A stretch of 64,000 nucleotides of DNA from Deroplatys truncata (lineage: Eukaryota > Arthropoda > Insecta > Mantodea > Mantidae), in assembly GCA_030765065.1 (NCBI GenBank), contig CM060983.1, positions 50,156,067 to 50,220,066 on the forward strand, written 5' to 3'. Each line of letters begins with the position of its first letter. Position 1 is the stretch's first letter. The position numbers and the translations under genes are program-made. Positions 32,046 to 44,491 of the stretch are shown one piece after another. Under the pieces are notes generated by a model. That model searched no databases, had not been told where the DNA came from, and worked only from the letters and a program-made list of their open reading frames with translations.

Positions 32046-33002
32046 AATAATTAAACAATGTAACGTTGAATAGGTTTAGAAAAATTCAATATGATGAAAT
32101 TGGAACCACAGTCCTACAGTTTTCCATGACAATTTTCTTCCTTTCGTTGAACTGAAGGATGAGGGATAGAATTAATTAATGTCTAATAATTGTACTTCTG
32201 CACTGACAGGGTCGCGTCTCGGTAGCTCAACTTTAGAGCGTTCATTAAAAGTCGAAAATCCCCAGTTGTAAACCTAGTCGCAGTACTAGATTTTCGGAAT
32301 TTGATTAAATTGATTACTCAAACCTTACCCATATCGTAAAATAAGAATATGTATTAAAATTATATAAGCAATACATAAATAAATAACCTAGAAATTTCCT
32401 GCTAGCTCACGGATTAAACATTTCTCATGTATTCATAAATATTTATAGCAAATAATTAACAGATTGTTTTTGGGGTGACTAGCACAAAAGGACTTCAAAT
32501 GAGTTTGTTTTATCGTAACTTACAAATCATCAAATGCAGCGGTGCAGAAAGTAGGATTTTTACGCTCCGAATGTATTATGGGGAACAGTGAGAATGAATT
32601 AATATTGCTTTCTATTCTGTTTATAATTTTTATGAGAATATTTGGATTATCATTAATAAAACATTGTTTTCGCATCAGAACCCTTCAGGTTTGAATCCCC
32701 CTGGCCTGTTGCCAAATGGCAAAGTTACTGACATCTATTTTTGCCTCAGGACCCTCCACATGGCAAATTTTGCATTTCCTGATGGACAAAGGTACATTTT
32801 ACTAATTCAGTAATGTAAACATTATTTGAAGTCAATTTTAATGCAAGTGGAATATATTTGTTATCAGAGAAAGTAAACTAATAAATTACACATTTTAAAA
32901 AATTACAAATACTGGGCATTAAAAGTCATTTAAATTTATGATTCTAGATATCAGGCTCTGGACTTATAGATATTTATATCATAATTTGTTAGTTTATTTA
33001 TG
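32046..33002. other. Spacer with two tRNA-like SINE traces
   Basis: TCTCGGTAGCTCAACTTTAGAGCG and CCAGTTGTAAACC (32218-32276) look like worn A and B boxes. AGGTTTGAATCCCCC at ~32689 is another B-box-like element followed by CTGGCCTGTTGCC. The rest is AT-rich with nothing I can name. Confidence 0.35.
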
Positions 33003-33586
33003 GAAAATGGTCTGTGTGTGTCTGCGTGTGCATGTATGTAAAATACCACATGCTTAGTATATTTACATAACAAATAGAATGCATATCTGAATTTCCGCGA
33101 ATAGACTGTGAAGTCCGCTTCATTGGAGGGAACTTTTGTATAAGGGGTAAATCATTTCCATAGGATATAGACGAAAAAGTATTACACTAAACATGTAGAT
33201 ATCTTTAAAACACAGAATTTATTCCAAACAACTTTTGCTATGGCATTAGCCATTTCCGAGATATACGTTTTTATTGGTTTGAATATTTCCATACTTTGTC
33301 TTATTTTAATTACTGTCGCTAACGGGTTGTTTCTCGCGATATCATGGTAGGAGTATGGAATGTAGGCCCCCATATAGCGAGTAGCTTCTAAACATCTGAC
33401 TACCGATTTGAATTCCTCTATTTCCCTTGTACATTCAGGGCAATGTGTAATAAAACTATTTCTGCAAAGGTTTATCTCGATTAACATGAAGTAAATAAAA
33501 AAAACCTTTTCGTAAGAATAGTTTGTGGAAGCAATATAAAAAACAATAACAGTACGTAGAGAAGATCAAGTGTATGTAACATCAGA
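33003..33586 (-). repeat. HE-family (subfamily 2) copy, hairpin side missing
   Basis: Read on the minus strand it starts TCTGATGTTACATACACTTG and TCTTCTCTACG, and runs through GCAGAAATAGTTTTATTACAC and CGTATATCTCGGAAATGG to the microsatellite block. Confidence 0.6.
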
Positions 33587-33589
33587 TTC

Positions 33590-34109
33590 TTTACTTTCGC
33601 TTAGGTAAGGTTCACCCAAAGAAATCTCGACGATTTCAGCCGAAATATATGACTTGAGGCCCCGTGAATAAAAGAAAAAAAATTCAAAACAAAATGTATT
33701 AATGTGTGTGTGAACAGAATAATTCTAAAACAAAATGTGGAAACAAAGATTCCCCAAGCTAAACTATCCTTTGTATGAAAAAAAAATGTCAAAAGTTCTT
33801 ATTTTCTCAAACAAGGCTCAAATGATTTTAATTAATATTTACACGAAAAATAAAATGTATACCTTGAATTTTCTGGGAAGAGCCTGTGAAGGCCTCTTCA
33901 TTCTGAAAGGATTTTAGGTAATGTTGGATAAGGGCTAAATCATGAGATATAGATACAAGCTCACTGCACATAAAATATAGATAGAACACTTTAAAACACT
34001 CAAATTATTTCAAAAAACTTTTTCTGTGCCATCAGCCATTTCCAAGATGTCTGCTATTATCGGTTTGAATTTGATTTTGACATTTGTGCTATGTATTTCG
34101 ATAATTTTT
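33590..34109 (-). repeat. HE-family copy, truncated, directly abutting the next
   Basis: TTACTTTCGCTTAGGTAAG is a worn hairpin start. GGTTCACCCAAAGAAATC, TGAGGCCCCGTGAATAAAAG and the body up to ATCAGCCATTTCCAAGATG follow. It stops at the hairpin of the copy at 34110. Confidence 0.55.
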
Positions 34110-34247
34110 ACTTTCCCTACTACGTATAGTAAGTAGGGGAAGTATTGCATTCCACCCAAAAATTCGATACCGAGATTTCACCGGAAATATATGTTTTGAG
34201 ACCTCCTGAATCCAAAAAAAAGCATTTTTGGAAACATGTCCGTGTGT

Positions 34248-34279
<32 letters not shown>

Positions 34280-34976
34280 CTGTGAACAGCATAACTCAAA
34301 AACGAACAGTCGGATAAACACCAAACTTGGTATTTAGGTTCAGTATCTTCCAGAGATGCGACACGAAGGTTTTCAAGAAAATCCCCCCAACCCAGACTAC
34401 CCTTTACATGGAAGATTTTTCGAAAATTTTAATTTTCTCAAAAATGGCTCTAACGATTTTGATGAAAATATCATATGTTTAAGATAATGTCATGAGAAAT
34501 GAAATGTATATCTCGAATTTTCTGGGAATGTCTCCAAAAGTATTCTTCATTGTGAACGACTTTTGCATAACTGGTAAACCATAAGAGATAGACAAAATTT
34601 TACTACACAAAACATGTAGATCGCGTTATAATACACAACTTATGTCATATACATTTCTTTTGTTGAGTGAACCGTTTTCGAGATATTGCTTGTTATTTCC
34701 TTAAATTTTACAATACTTATACTTTTTCTCAAATTCGTTATTCATTTTTTTTATGTCCTGGACATGCAAAGAGAATGGAATGCGCCACATAGCAACCAGC
34801 GTTAAAATATTTGACTATCGCTTAAAAGCTAGCATATTCCCCTTGCATCTACAAGAAAATTACCAATAAGATTGACATCTCGATATCTCGATTAACATGA
34901 AGCATATGGAGAATAAGCGTTTGTAAAAATAGTTTGTACAAGAGTAGAGAAAGTCATGTGGGTGTAACACATCAGA
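34110..34976 (-). mobile_element. HE-family element, complete (867 bp)
   Basis: Both ends are intact: ACTTTCCCTACTACGTATAGTAAG at the hairpin side and GAGTAGAGAAAGTCATGTG...AACACATCAGA at the other. The microsatellite is a long GT run (34245-34278). The body is the reference order for subfamily 1, ending with CTCGATTAACATGAAGCATA and GCGTTTGTAAAAATAG. Confidence 0.78.
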
Positions 34977-35109
34977 TTTTTATATATGCTGTTCCTTATT
35001 CAGTTGTTTCTCGCGACGTCACGGAATTTCAAGATCAACAGTGCTATCACATCCGACTATCGTCTCTGACTTCAGTTTTCCTCCTCCCCCCTAAAAAAAA
35101 GAAAAATGA

Positions 35110-35345
35110 GCTTTTATTAATGGACGTGCATTAACTATTATGGTTCTTAGCGTCCCATTCCGTTTTGGGCGTGAAAGATCACACATTTTGCTCAGATGCC
35201 TCTTTATCAGGCTTGTGGTTCTTTTTAGTGGCGTAAATCTACGACACGGGACCACCGGCTTTACTTCCCTTCCGAGGAAGCCATGCTAAGGATTTTTACG
35301 CTCGAAAAAATTCATGGCCCTCAACCGGGTTTGAAATTTATTTTT
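35110..35345 (-). repeat. SINE, second copy (minus strand)
   Basis: Read on the minus strand it matches 4986-5302: TTCAAACCCGGTTGAGGGCC (B box), GAGCGTAAAAATCC, GGCTTCCTCGGAAGGGAAG, the CGGTGGTCCCGTGTCGTAG block, CCTGATAAAGAGGC and GGGACGCTAAGAACCATAATAG. The A-box side is lost and no duplication is clear, so it is older than the first copy. Confidence 0.75.
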
Positions 35346-35479
35346 CCGCCATGTACCTACAACAGAATGTATAATAAAGCTACTTATGCAAATTAAAATA
35401 AACCAAATAGAAAATTAAGCTCTGGAAAAACATACGATAACAGGTTGAGAAGCTTTGTGAATTTAAAGCATAATTTTTA

Positions 35480-37108
35480 ATTTCTCTGTTACGTATAGTA
35501 AGTAGAGGAAGTATTCCACTCCACCCAAAGATTCCATATAAAGATTTCACCAGAAATAGATGTTTTGAGGTGCCTTTAATAAAAGAAAAGCATTTTAAAA
35601 AAATTGTCGGTGTGTATGTCTGTGTCTGTGAACAGCATAACTCAAACACGGAAAGTCGGATAAATACCAATCTTGGTATATAGGTTCAGTATCTTTCAAA
35701 GATTCGACATGAAGATTTGCCAGAAAATTCCTCACCCCAGACTACCCTTTACATGGAACCTTATCCCAAAATTTTGATTTTCTCAAAAATGGTGCTAACG
35801 ATTTTGAGTAAAATATTATATGTTTAAGATACTTTCATGGCAAATGAAATGTATATCTTGAGTTTTCTGGAAATGCCTCCAAAAGTCGTGTTCATTCTGA
35901 ATTAATTTTGCATAACTGGTAAACCGTAAGAGATAGACAAAATTTTACTATACAAAAAATGTATATCTCGAATGAAAACACACAATTTATGTCATATACA
36001 TTTCTTTTTGTCCAGTGAACCATTTCCGAGACATTCCTTGTTATTTGTTTGAATTTTCCAATACTTATACCTTTTCTCAAATGGGAATTCGTTATTACCT
36101 TCTCTACTACGTATAGTAAGTAGGGGAAGTATTGTATTCCACCCAAAAATTCGATACCGAGATTTCACCGGAAATACATGTTTTGAGACTCCCTGAATCC
36201 AAAAAAAGCATTTTTGGAAACATGTCCGTGTGTGTGTCTGTGAACAGCATAACTCAGAAACGAACAGTCGGATAAACACCAAACTTGGTATTTAGGTTCA
36301 GTATCTTCCAGAGATGCGACACAAAGGTTTTCAAGAAAATCCCCCACCCCAGACTACCCTTTACATGGAACAGTTTTCGAAAATTTTAATTTTCTCAAAA
36401 ATGGCTCTAACGATTTTTGTTAAAATATCATATGTTTAAGATATTCTCATGAGAAATGAAATGTATATCTCGAATTTTCTGGGAATGTCTCCAAAAGTAT
36501 TCTTCTTTGTGAACGACTTTTGCACAACTGGTAAACCATAAGAGATAGACAAAATTTTACTGCACAAAAAATGTAGATCGCGTTAAAATACACAATTTAT
36601 GTCATGTACATTTCTTTTGTTGTATGAACCGTTTTCGAGATATTGCTTGTTATTCCCTTAAATTTTCCAATACTTACTTTTTCTCAAATTCGTTATTCAT
36701 TTTTTTTATGTCCTGGACATGCAAAGAGAATGGAATGCGTCACATAGCAACCAGCGTTAAAATCTTTGACTATCGCTTAAAACCTACCATACTCCCCTTG
36801 CATCTACATGAAAATTACCAATAAGATTGACATCTCGATATCTCGATTAACATGAAGTATATGGAGAATAAGCGTTTGTAAAAATAGTTTGTACAAGAGT
36901 AGAGAAAGTCATGTGAGTGTAACACATCAGATTTTTCTTTTTTTATGTCCTGGAATGCAAAGAGAATGGAATGTTCCACATAACAACCAGCTCTGAAAAG
37001 ATTTGACTATTGCTTAAAGCTTACCATATTCCCCTGCACCTACAAGAAAATTAGCAATCGTTTGTGTAAGAGTAGAGAAAGTCATGTGAGTGTAACATAT
37101 CAGAATTT
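35480..37108 (-). mobile_element. HE-family element hosting a nested copy
   Basis: The first part (35480-36095) runs from a hairpin (TTTCTCTGTTACGTATAGTAAG) to GGGAATTCGTTATT. The second part resumes at ~36935 with TTTTTATGTCCTGGAATGC and ends GAGTAGAGAAAGTCATGTG...AACATATCAGA near 37108. In uninterrupted copies GTTATTCATTTTTTTTATG is continuous at this point, so the join is exact. Confidence 0.75.
36096..36931 (-). mobile_element. HE-family element nested in another (836 bp)
   Basis: It is a complete copy from ACCTTCTCTACTACGTATAG to GTAACACATCAGA and replaces nothing recognisable of its host except part of the T-run. It shares CACCAAACTTGGTATTTAGG and other subfamily 1 text with 34110-34976. 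Confidence 0.78.
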
Positions 37109-37616
37109 TTTTTATGAAGAGTGTACTACATATAAGTCTAATGTGTGTCAGTGTACCATATGTCTGCTTGTTTAGAGATGTATATCTGGAGTGGGTGAAA
37201 GAAAAGGAAAAAAGGCAGTGTTAGAGCAGGTGAAGCACATCCCAGCATGGCCCAGTCCAGGTGTTTGAAGTGGTCTAACCCCAGAATACCTGTGGCAGGC
37301 AGGTGAGACGCGCTTACCTGGTCGTCGTGATTGCTTTCCGGGAACAGCCTCTAAACATCTTCAAAGCCGCCTTTAATGAGGGAATTGTTGAGGGGAAGTT
37401 CCTTTTATTGCTTCACTAACTTAGACCTCAATAGAAAGACGTCTAGTATTTGAAAGGAAAATGTAAACAATTACTCCAAGGTAAAAGGGGCTACTTTTCA
37501 CCAAAATCGCAGGTATTTCCACTTTTAGTTCACACAGAGATGGACATACAACAATGACCTTGACCTTATTCACTGCAATACGCTACAAAATCTGATAAAG
37601 TAAATGTTTCTTTTTT
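37109..37616. other. Unassigned spacer
   Basis: A moderately GC-rich block at 37200-37400 (GCATGGCCCAGTCCAGGTG) has no assignment. TCTGATAAAG at ~37590 is not a family start. Confidence 0.25.
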
Positions 37617-38160
37617 ACTTTCTCTACAACGTATAGTAAGTAGGGGAAGTATTGTATTCCACCAAAAAATTCAATACCGAGAATTCACTGGAAACACATG
37701 TGTGTCTGTCTGATCAGCATAAACCAATAACTAAAAACGAAAAGTCGGATAAATACCAAACTTGTATTTCTGTTTAGTATCTTCCAAGGATGTGACACGA
37801 ATATTTTCAAGTGAATCCCCCCAAACCAGACTACCGTTTACAAGGCATATTTTTCGAACTTTTTGATTTTCTTAAAAATGGCTCTAATGATTTTGATTAA
37901 AATATAAATATATTTAAGATATTTTCATGACAATTAAAATATATATCTTCAATTTTCTGGTAATGTCTCCAAATGTGTTCTTCCTTCTGAATGGCTTTTG
38001 CAGAACTGATAACCCGTATTTTTCTACACAAAAAATGTAGAATTTATGTCATGTATATATATATTTGTGGAGTGAAATATTTCCGAAATATTGCTTGTTA
38101 TTTGTTTGAATTTTCCAATACTTCTCCTTTTTCTCAAATGGGAATTCGTTATTTGTTTTT
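37617..38160 (-). repeat. HE-family copy, hairpin half only
   Basis: It runs from ACTTTCTCTACAACGTATAG to GGGAATTCGTTATTTGTTTTT and stops exactly at the hairpin of the next copy. The far half is not found after that copy. Confidence 0.65.
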
Positions 38161-38972
38161 ACTTTTCTACTACGTATAGCAAGTAGGGGAAGTATTGTAT
38201 TCCACCCAAAAATTCGATACCAAAATTTCACTGGAAATATGTTTTGAGGCCCCCTGAATCCAAAAAAATCATTTTTGGAAACATGTCCGTGTATGTGTAT
38301 CTGTGTGTGAACAGCATAACTCAGAAACGAACAGTCGGATAAACACCAAACTTGGTATTTAGGTTCAATATCTTCCAGAGATGCGACACGAAATTTCAAG
38401 AAAATTCCCCCACCCCAGGTTATCCTTTACATGGAACATTTTTGAAAATTTTAATTTTCTCAAGAACAGCTCTAATGATTTTGATTAAAGTATCATATGT
38501 TTAAGACATTTTTATGGCAAATAAAATGTATAGCTGGTATTTTCTGAGAATGCCTCCAAAAGTATTCTTCATTCTGAATGACTTTTGCATAACTGGTAAA
38601 CCATAAGAGATAGACAAATTTTTACTACACAAAAAAATGTAGATCTCGTTAAAATACACAATTTATGTCATATACTTTTTTTGTTGTTGAGTGAACCATT
38701 CCTTGTTATTCCCTTAAATTTCCCAATACTTATAGTTTTTCCAAATGGGAATTCGTTATTCATTTTTTTTGTCCTGGTAATGCAAAGAGAATGGAATACT
38801 CCGCATAGCATCCAGCTCTTAAAATATTTGACTATCGTTTAAAGCCTTGCATCTACAAGAAAATTAGCAATAAGAGTAACATCTCGATTAACATGAAGCA
38901 TATGGAGAATAAGCGTTTGCAAAAATAGTTTGTACAGGAGTAGAGAAAGTCATGTGAGTGTAACACATCAGA
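38161..38972 (-). mobile_element. HE-family element, complete (812 bp)
   Basis: Ends ACTTTTCTACTACGTATAGC and GAGTAGAGAAAGTCATGTG...ACACATCAGA. It follows the GTTATT-T-run of the copy at 37617-38160. Confidence 0.75.
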
Positions 38973-38989
38973 TTTTTGCTATTGTTTTA

Positions 38990-39140
38990 GACTTAGGGTG
39001 GAACTTTGGGTCGTGGTATTAAATATCCAATCAGGTATTTACCTTGTTGAGAGAAACTACGACAAAACCACAGTTAGATTTCTTGGCCCGCGGTACTTGA
39101 ACCCGGGACCTCCGAATGCGGGCCACAGACGCCACAAAGT
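38990..39140 (-). repeat. tRNA-like SINE fragment
   Basis: Read on the minus strand, GCATTCGGAGGTCCCGGGTTC and AAGTACCGCGGGCC form a good B-box arm. The body GGTTTTGTCGTAGTTTCTCTC follows. The A-box half is unclear. Confidence 0.5.
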
Positions 39141-40950
39141 AATAAATCAATGGAAAGCAACTACGTAATTAATAGAGGAATACATTTGAAAAGGCTTGAC
39201 TAAGACTAGTTGTCCTATCTAGGTTTATTTTCAGCCTTGCCTCCGTTGTCAGGGAATTTTTATACTACCCTACCAATTCACAGGATATCTTTACTAACAG
39301 GCCACAGCTATCCTGTAAGAAAGGGCAGAAGGTGAGAAAATCCCAAAAGCCGGGTGTTCTAAGAGAGAACTTGAGGAGTTTCGTTGTCATATCTCCTCCA
39401 GCAAAACTCTTGAGACTGAGAGAGAGAGAGAGAGAGAGCAAGGGCTGGATTTATTCAGAGAGGGGATTTAAAATGATCCTTTGACAAGAAACAATCTCCT
39501 AGCTCGGGGCTGCAGGTCGATACCAACAAAATGTTTTGCCTTGTAACAAAAGAGACCGCTTTCATTCTGAGCTAAATGCTTGCTCTCTTCTAGGCTATTT
39601 TATTACTTATTTAATGATGAGTAAAATTAATCTTGCTAACAGTTGGAATGCTCAGCACAGACTATACCATACGGTAGCTATATACAGTGAATAGCATGCT
39701 CTTAAGGGGATATTAAAACCTCTATCTCGCCAATGTTAAATCTGCTAAATTCATATCAAATTAAGATAACGTACTGAATTTTTTACACAATGTGGATTAA
39801 CGCCTTCCGAGTGATATACGTTTATCCAATACGCTTGTTTATTAAAGAAGATAGGATTTTTTTCTCAATTATATCACCATCTGATGCTCGCAAATATAAC
39901 CATGTCATTAACACTAAAGTAGACTCATAACAGCACTTAGAGATTGCTTTCATCCTAAAATTTAAGGGCATACAAAATAGTTTTACGGTTAAAAATGGTT
40001 ATTTAAAACATATTATTTAGTACACGCTCTCTAAAATAGCTGCTTGTCGGAGAAAAATAGTACGTAGGCGGTGTAATAGCAAAATTCAAATGGCAGTGAC
40101 AAGTCATACCAACTTTAACAGGGTTATAAACAAAATACTTGATCATACAGCAAGAAATATAAGCCAACATTGTTTTTTATGTTAATCATACACTTTACCA
40201 GTCAGTATTGCATTTTCGTTCACAAGAGAAACCCTACTTACTTTGCACCAGTCTTTAAATGTAATATACTCCTTCTGATACTGCCGAGATTTTATTGGCA
40301 GCAGCTCCGATTGATTATTGTTTAGAAACGAGCGCTCAGAATAAGCACTGCCTATAGATACATTCGCATGTCATATTGTTACGATCAACGTTTCCGAGGA
40401 GGCGTTGGTACGGTTCATATCGTAGAATTCAGGCGGCTACGAGAATACGTCAAGAAATGACCATGAAATGTATTTATACAGTACTTATATTAAATTTATT
40501 TAATGTAATTTAGAGAGATTTTACTAAAAATTATTGTATGCAAAAGCTTTAGCGTAATAGCTATTCTAGTGCTTTGAAATGTTGTTTTTAAGATAGTTTC
40601 TGAATTAAAAAGTAAGCTAAGTATATTATTTTTAATTCCCCATAAAATGCTGCACATGCTATAATCTGCTATGGAATAGGGATGCAATAAGTGGTAAAAC
40701 TATGAAGATCGATTCCTGTAATTTACTCTTTTCCTACTTAAGGAACATTTTCTCAGGTTCTAGTTAACAAAGTAACAAACTTTTTAAGACTTTATGTTGT
40801 ACTGGTGCAGATTTCTGATGCTATTATTTCTAGCGTTTATTAAAATTAAATACTGATATAAAATAAACGTGATTGAGAACTCAGGAAAAATATAAACATT
40901 CATATTTCATACAACAAGCAATTTGATAGTGCCAGTATAATCATATGTTA
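39141..40950. other. Unassigned spacer with (GA)n and repeat C
   Basis: A (GA)n run lies at ~39418-39439. Repeat C occupies 39700-39975 and matches 48975-49255. The stretch 39980-40950 is AT-rich with no gene I recognise. Confidence 0.3.
39700..39975 (+). repeat. Repeat C, copy 1
   Basis: CTCGCCAATGTTAAATCTGCT, AACCATGTCATTAACACTAAAG and TTTCATCCTAAAATTTAAG occur in the same order, with similar spacing, at 48975-49255. No ends are identified and no coding is seen. Confidence 0.5.
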
Positions 40951-41734
40951 CTTAAGCTTACTTTTCTATCCACTACATTTTAATCCGAATAAACTTTTGC
41001 AGATACAACTAAATTTAAGAACTGCACGCTATATGCTGGCCTTAAAATTCATACTGTTTCCATGGCATCGCGAGAAACAACTGAAAATTGATGGGATTTT
41101 AAAAGAATGACAAGTAATGACAGTTAATACCAAGCGCCATTGCGATGTAAATTAATACGTAACGATTCACTTCAATTCATCAAGTATTGAACAATTCGAA
41201 CCTTTAATAAAGGATATCTCAGAAACGGCTTATGTCACAAAAACATATTTTAAGTAAATTGTATGTTTTAAAGAAATCTGTATTTTTTGTGTGGTACGTT
41301 TTCGTCTATCGCTTAACAAAATTCCTTTCGAATGAAGGGGACTTCCTAAGCTTTTCTCCAAAAATTCGTGACATATATTATATTTGTCATGTAAGTATCT
41401 TTAATACAATGAATTTTAATTAAAATCGCTAGAACCATTTTTAGAAAAAATTTTTTTTCGAAAAATATCCCATGCAAAGGGCAGTTGGGGGGGGTTCCTT
41501 GAAAACCTTAGTGTCGCATCCTTGGAAGATAGTAAACTCAAATATCAAGTTTGGTATTTCAACTTCTCGTTTTTGAGTTATGCTGTTCACAGGCACATAG
41601 ACACAAGAACGTTTCCAAAATGCTTTATCTGGATTCAAGGCCCCTCAAAACATGTATTTCCGTTGAAATCTCGGTATCGAGTTTTAGGGTGGATTGCAGT
41701 ACTTCCCCTGCTTACTATACATAGTAGAGAAAGT
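40951..41734 (+). mobile_element. HE-family (subfamily 2) copy, nearly full length
   Basis: It lacks the first ~40 bp. The body includes GCAGATACAACTAAATTTAAG and CGAGAAACAACTGAAAATTG. A ~65-bp insertion lies at ~41110-41180. The end is CTTCCCCTGCTTACTATACATAGTAGAGAAAGT followed by AAAAA, with the arms CTTCCCCTGCT and AGTAGAGAAAG. Confidence 0.7.
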
Positions 41735-42389
41735 AAAAATCGTTTGTAGCTTTAGTGATTTCTGAGAAAATGTAGGTTCTATTATACATATAGTGCATTT
41801 GCTTTAAGTTGAAACATGGAGAGTAGAAAGAAAGAACTATATTCCGCACGGCAGTTGATAATCCTTAACTGCCTAATCTCAAAAAAGCTTTACTATTGGA
41901 ACTTACTATTTACGATAAAATCTGCGTTAGGTTGAAACATGAAATTTAGAAGAGTACAGCCAATACCCGCCAGCTAAGCAAGGACCGAAGATATTTTCCA
42001 TATATCACTGCCTAAAGTACAGTGGCAGATACTGAGAGACTAGGCAGCGAAGGTTGACTTTGGCAGGAAACCCCTGCTAGACCGGTCAGGTAGCGTCAAA
42101 ATGGAACTTACACCTTACGTACGTTTAGTTTTACAGTCCATATACCATTAATTTAGCCTCCTTCAATAGTTTTTGAGAAAACAGACATTTATACCAGAAA
42201 ATGTCATTCACAGAAAACGACGCTGTTCAAGGTAAAAATGGAGCAAACTCTCATATATTTGCAAAGAAAGACACAACATCGCTTGAGCACCTTAAGTTGC
42301 CATATTGAACACTAGTGCCAATTTAACTTTCCTAAAGAATGGACTAAATTTACCTGTCTACTCCAAAGTGTGTAAGAGTCATGACTTTT
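41735..42389. other. Unassigned spacer with part of repeat C
   Basis: CCTTCAATAGTTTTTGAGAA and CCAGAAAATGTCATTCACAG (42160-42225) match 49268-49322, a downstream portion of repeat C. No gene seen. Confidence 0.35.
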
Positions 42390-42688
42390 ACTTTCTCTAC
42401 CACGTGCGTGGTAGACAGAGAAAGTATTTCACCCAAAAATTCGATACCCAAATTTCACCGGAAAGTCATGTTTTGAGGTCTCCTGAATCCAAATAAAGCA
42501 TTTTTTTGAAACATGTCCGGTGTGTGTCTATGTGCCTGAGAACAACTTAAAACAAGTTTCGGATAATTACCAAACTTGGTAATTAAGTTCAGTATCTCCA
42601 AGGATTCGACACGAAGATTTTCAAGAAAATCCCCATACTAACCCTCCTTTACATGAAACATTTTTAAAAAATTTTGATTTTCGAAAAA
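42390..42688 (-). repeat. HE-family hairpin half with a variant hairpin
   Basis: The end is ACTTTCTCTACCACG followed by TG and CGTGGTAGACAGAGAAAGT (42390-42425). TTTCACCCAAAAATTCG and the body follow to GATTTTCGAAAAA. The stem is longer and has a different middle from the usual copy. Confidence 0.7.
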
Positions 42689-43160
42689 TCAAGTGATACA
42701 TTCACATTACTTTCTTTTTATTAATGGGTATACAAACTATTGTTACTAAAACTTATTTTTCTATCTACTTCATTTTAATCCAAACAAACCTTTGCAGAAA
42801 CAGCTACATTACACATGTAGCTATAAATACAAAGGGAATAACGATAGTCAAATATTTACGAACTGGACACTATATTCTGGCCTTAAAATTCATACTGTTT
42901 CCATGCAAACAAGAGAAACAACTGAATGTAGAGAATGACCAACAAATGAAAAATTCGAACCTTTAATAACGGATATCTCAGAAACAGCTTATGCCACACA
43001 AAAGCTTATTTTAAGTAAATTATGTACTTTAAAGAGGTCCACATTTTTTGTATAGTACGTTTTCGTCTATCGCTTAACATTTACCAGTTATACAAGATTA
43101 TACCGAATTCCTTCCGAATAATGAGGACTTCACAGGCTATTCCCTGGAAATATTTTGTCT
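42689..43160 (+). repeat. HE-family (subfamily 2) start half
   Basis: It starts TCAAGTGATACATTCACATT and ACTTTCTTTTT, continues through ATGGGTATACAAACTATTG and GCAGAAACAGCTACATTACAC to AGGCTATTCCCTGGAAATATT, then stops. Confidence 0.6.
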
Positions 43161-44491
43161 TTCGTGTGTTTTCTTAGCAATTTTGTATATGTTGGTTGCT
43201 GAGAATGAACAAGTTTATATTCATGGTAATTAAACTGCTATTATTTCTTCCCAATTACTCTGTAATTAACGACGAGGAAGCCCAAATGTGACAACCTGGA
43301 AGTAATTTGGCTGTATTTATGAGACATCTTTACAAACGGTGGTATTTGTGGTTGTTTAACACTGCTTTTGCATAGATTTTCTCAGTTTTTTATAAAGTGC
43401 TGTGAATTTTAAATAACTTCCTAAGTATCTTGTGTAAAAACACAAGGCTGTTGGGTGAGCACAACCTAAGGCTAAATGTTGTTTGGATAAACCGTCAAAC
43501 CGAGGGCAACGCCGAATATTTCAGCTAGTATTAGTATTGTAGCGTATTAATAACTTGGGGGTTACATTGTCATTGTCATTGCCAGACATTTATTGTTTAA
43601 GTCACTCTTGGCTGGCAGCTTTGCTAGCCAAGAGTGGTGGGAGATATACGTCTTGTCTTACTTCGAATTCGTTGAGGAGAGGATCGCGTGTGCAAGCCGG
43701 CCCTTGGATCGGTGAACATCTCCACGCACCTTTCATATTTAATAATGTTGGAACCCTAAACGGTTGGGAAATAAATCTAGGAATGTGTAAGCAGATTTGT
43801 GTTATGGATTTTGTACATTGAAAACCCACACCTTCCTCTTAACCTCCACACCACGTTTCGGTCCTCCGCAGCCAAGTGAGTATACGTCCCCTCAATGTGT
43901 GTGCTGGGTATTAGAAATTAATTTAATTTTCATGTGAACTTTTAGGCCTCTACCCAGCATATAACAGTATAGATGGGATGTCTTTTTGACATGAACATAG
44001 TATTCTACATACTGCAAATATATGCTGATATTTCGCTTGTCTGTAGTAATGAGTGACAAGAAAAGAAGTGTGAAGAAGCATGTAGTCTCAATATCAGAGC
44101 CTGCTGTATTTATAGTGGATGTCGTATTCACTTGCTGGAGCGACAGGTGTAAGAGCCACATGTTGCCTCAGTCAACACATATCAACAACCTGTCGCCTTC
44201 CTCTCTAAGTGAGAATGTCACACATTTTATTCCAAGAGAAAACTCTTCTTTGGAAATTTAACTTCTTTAAGTCCCTGAAACCGACGAAAGCGCTACTTCT
44301 TGTAAAAGTGGTAGCCGCTTGCAAAAGCTTCATTTAGCCATATTTTACTCTAAGGGAAGGGGATGGTCAGAAATGCTAACAAATATAAAACTGATTTTTT
44401 TTTGGTCTGAAGATATTCTGTGATATGTTACGAGCCTTTCAAAACGTTTCACGCATGAATGCATCTTATTAGCAGTTTGGAGGACATTTTT
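43161..44491. other. Unassigned spacer with a hairpin
   Basis: No gene recognised. The 88-codon frame at 43555-43821 and the 79-codon frame at 44022-44261 have no motif I know. An 11-bp stem hairpin lies at 43603-43636. Confidence 0.25.
43603..43636. repeat. Hairpin with perfect 11-bp stem
   Basis: CACTCTTGGCT at 43603-43613 pairs with AGCCAAGAGTG at 43626-43636 around a 12-base loop that could pair further. No T-run follows, so a terminator role is not indicated. Confidence 0.7.

Noticed and set aside
43555-43821. 88-codon frame as a small gene
   Set aside because: It contains the hairpin at 43603-43636 and has no motif or conserved context.
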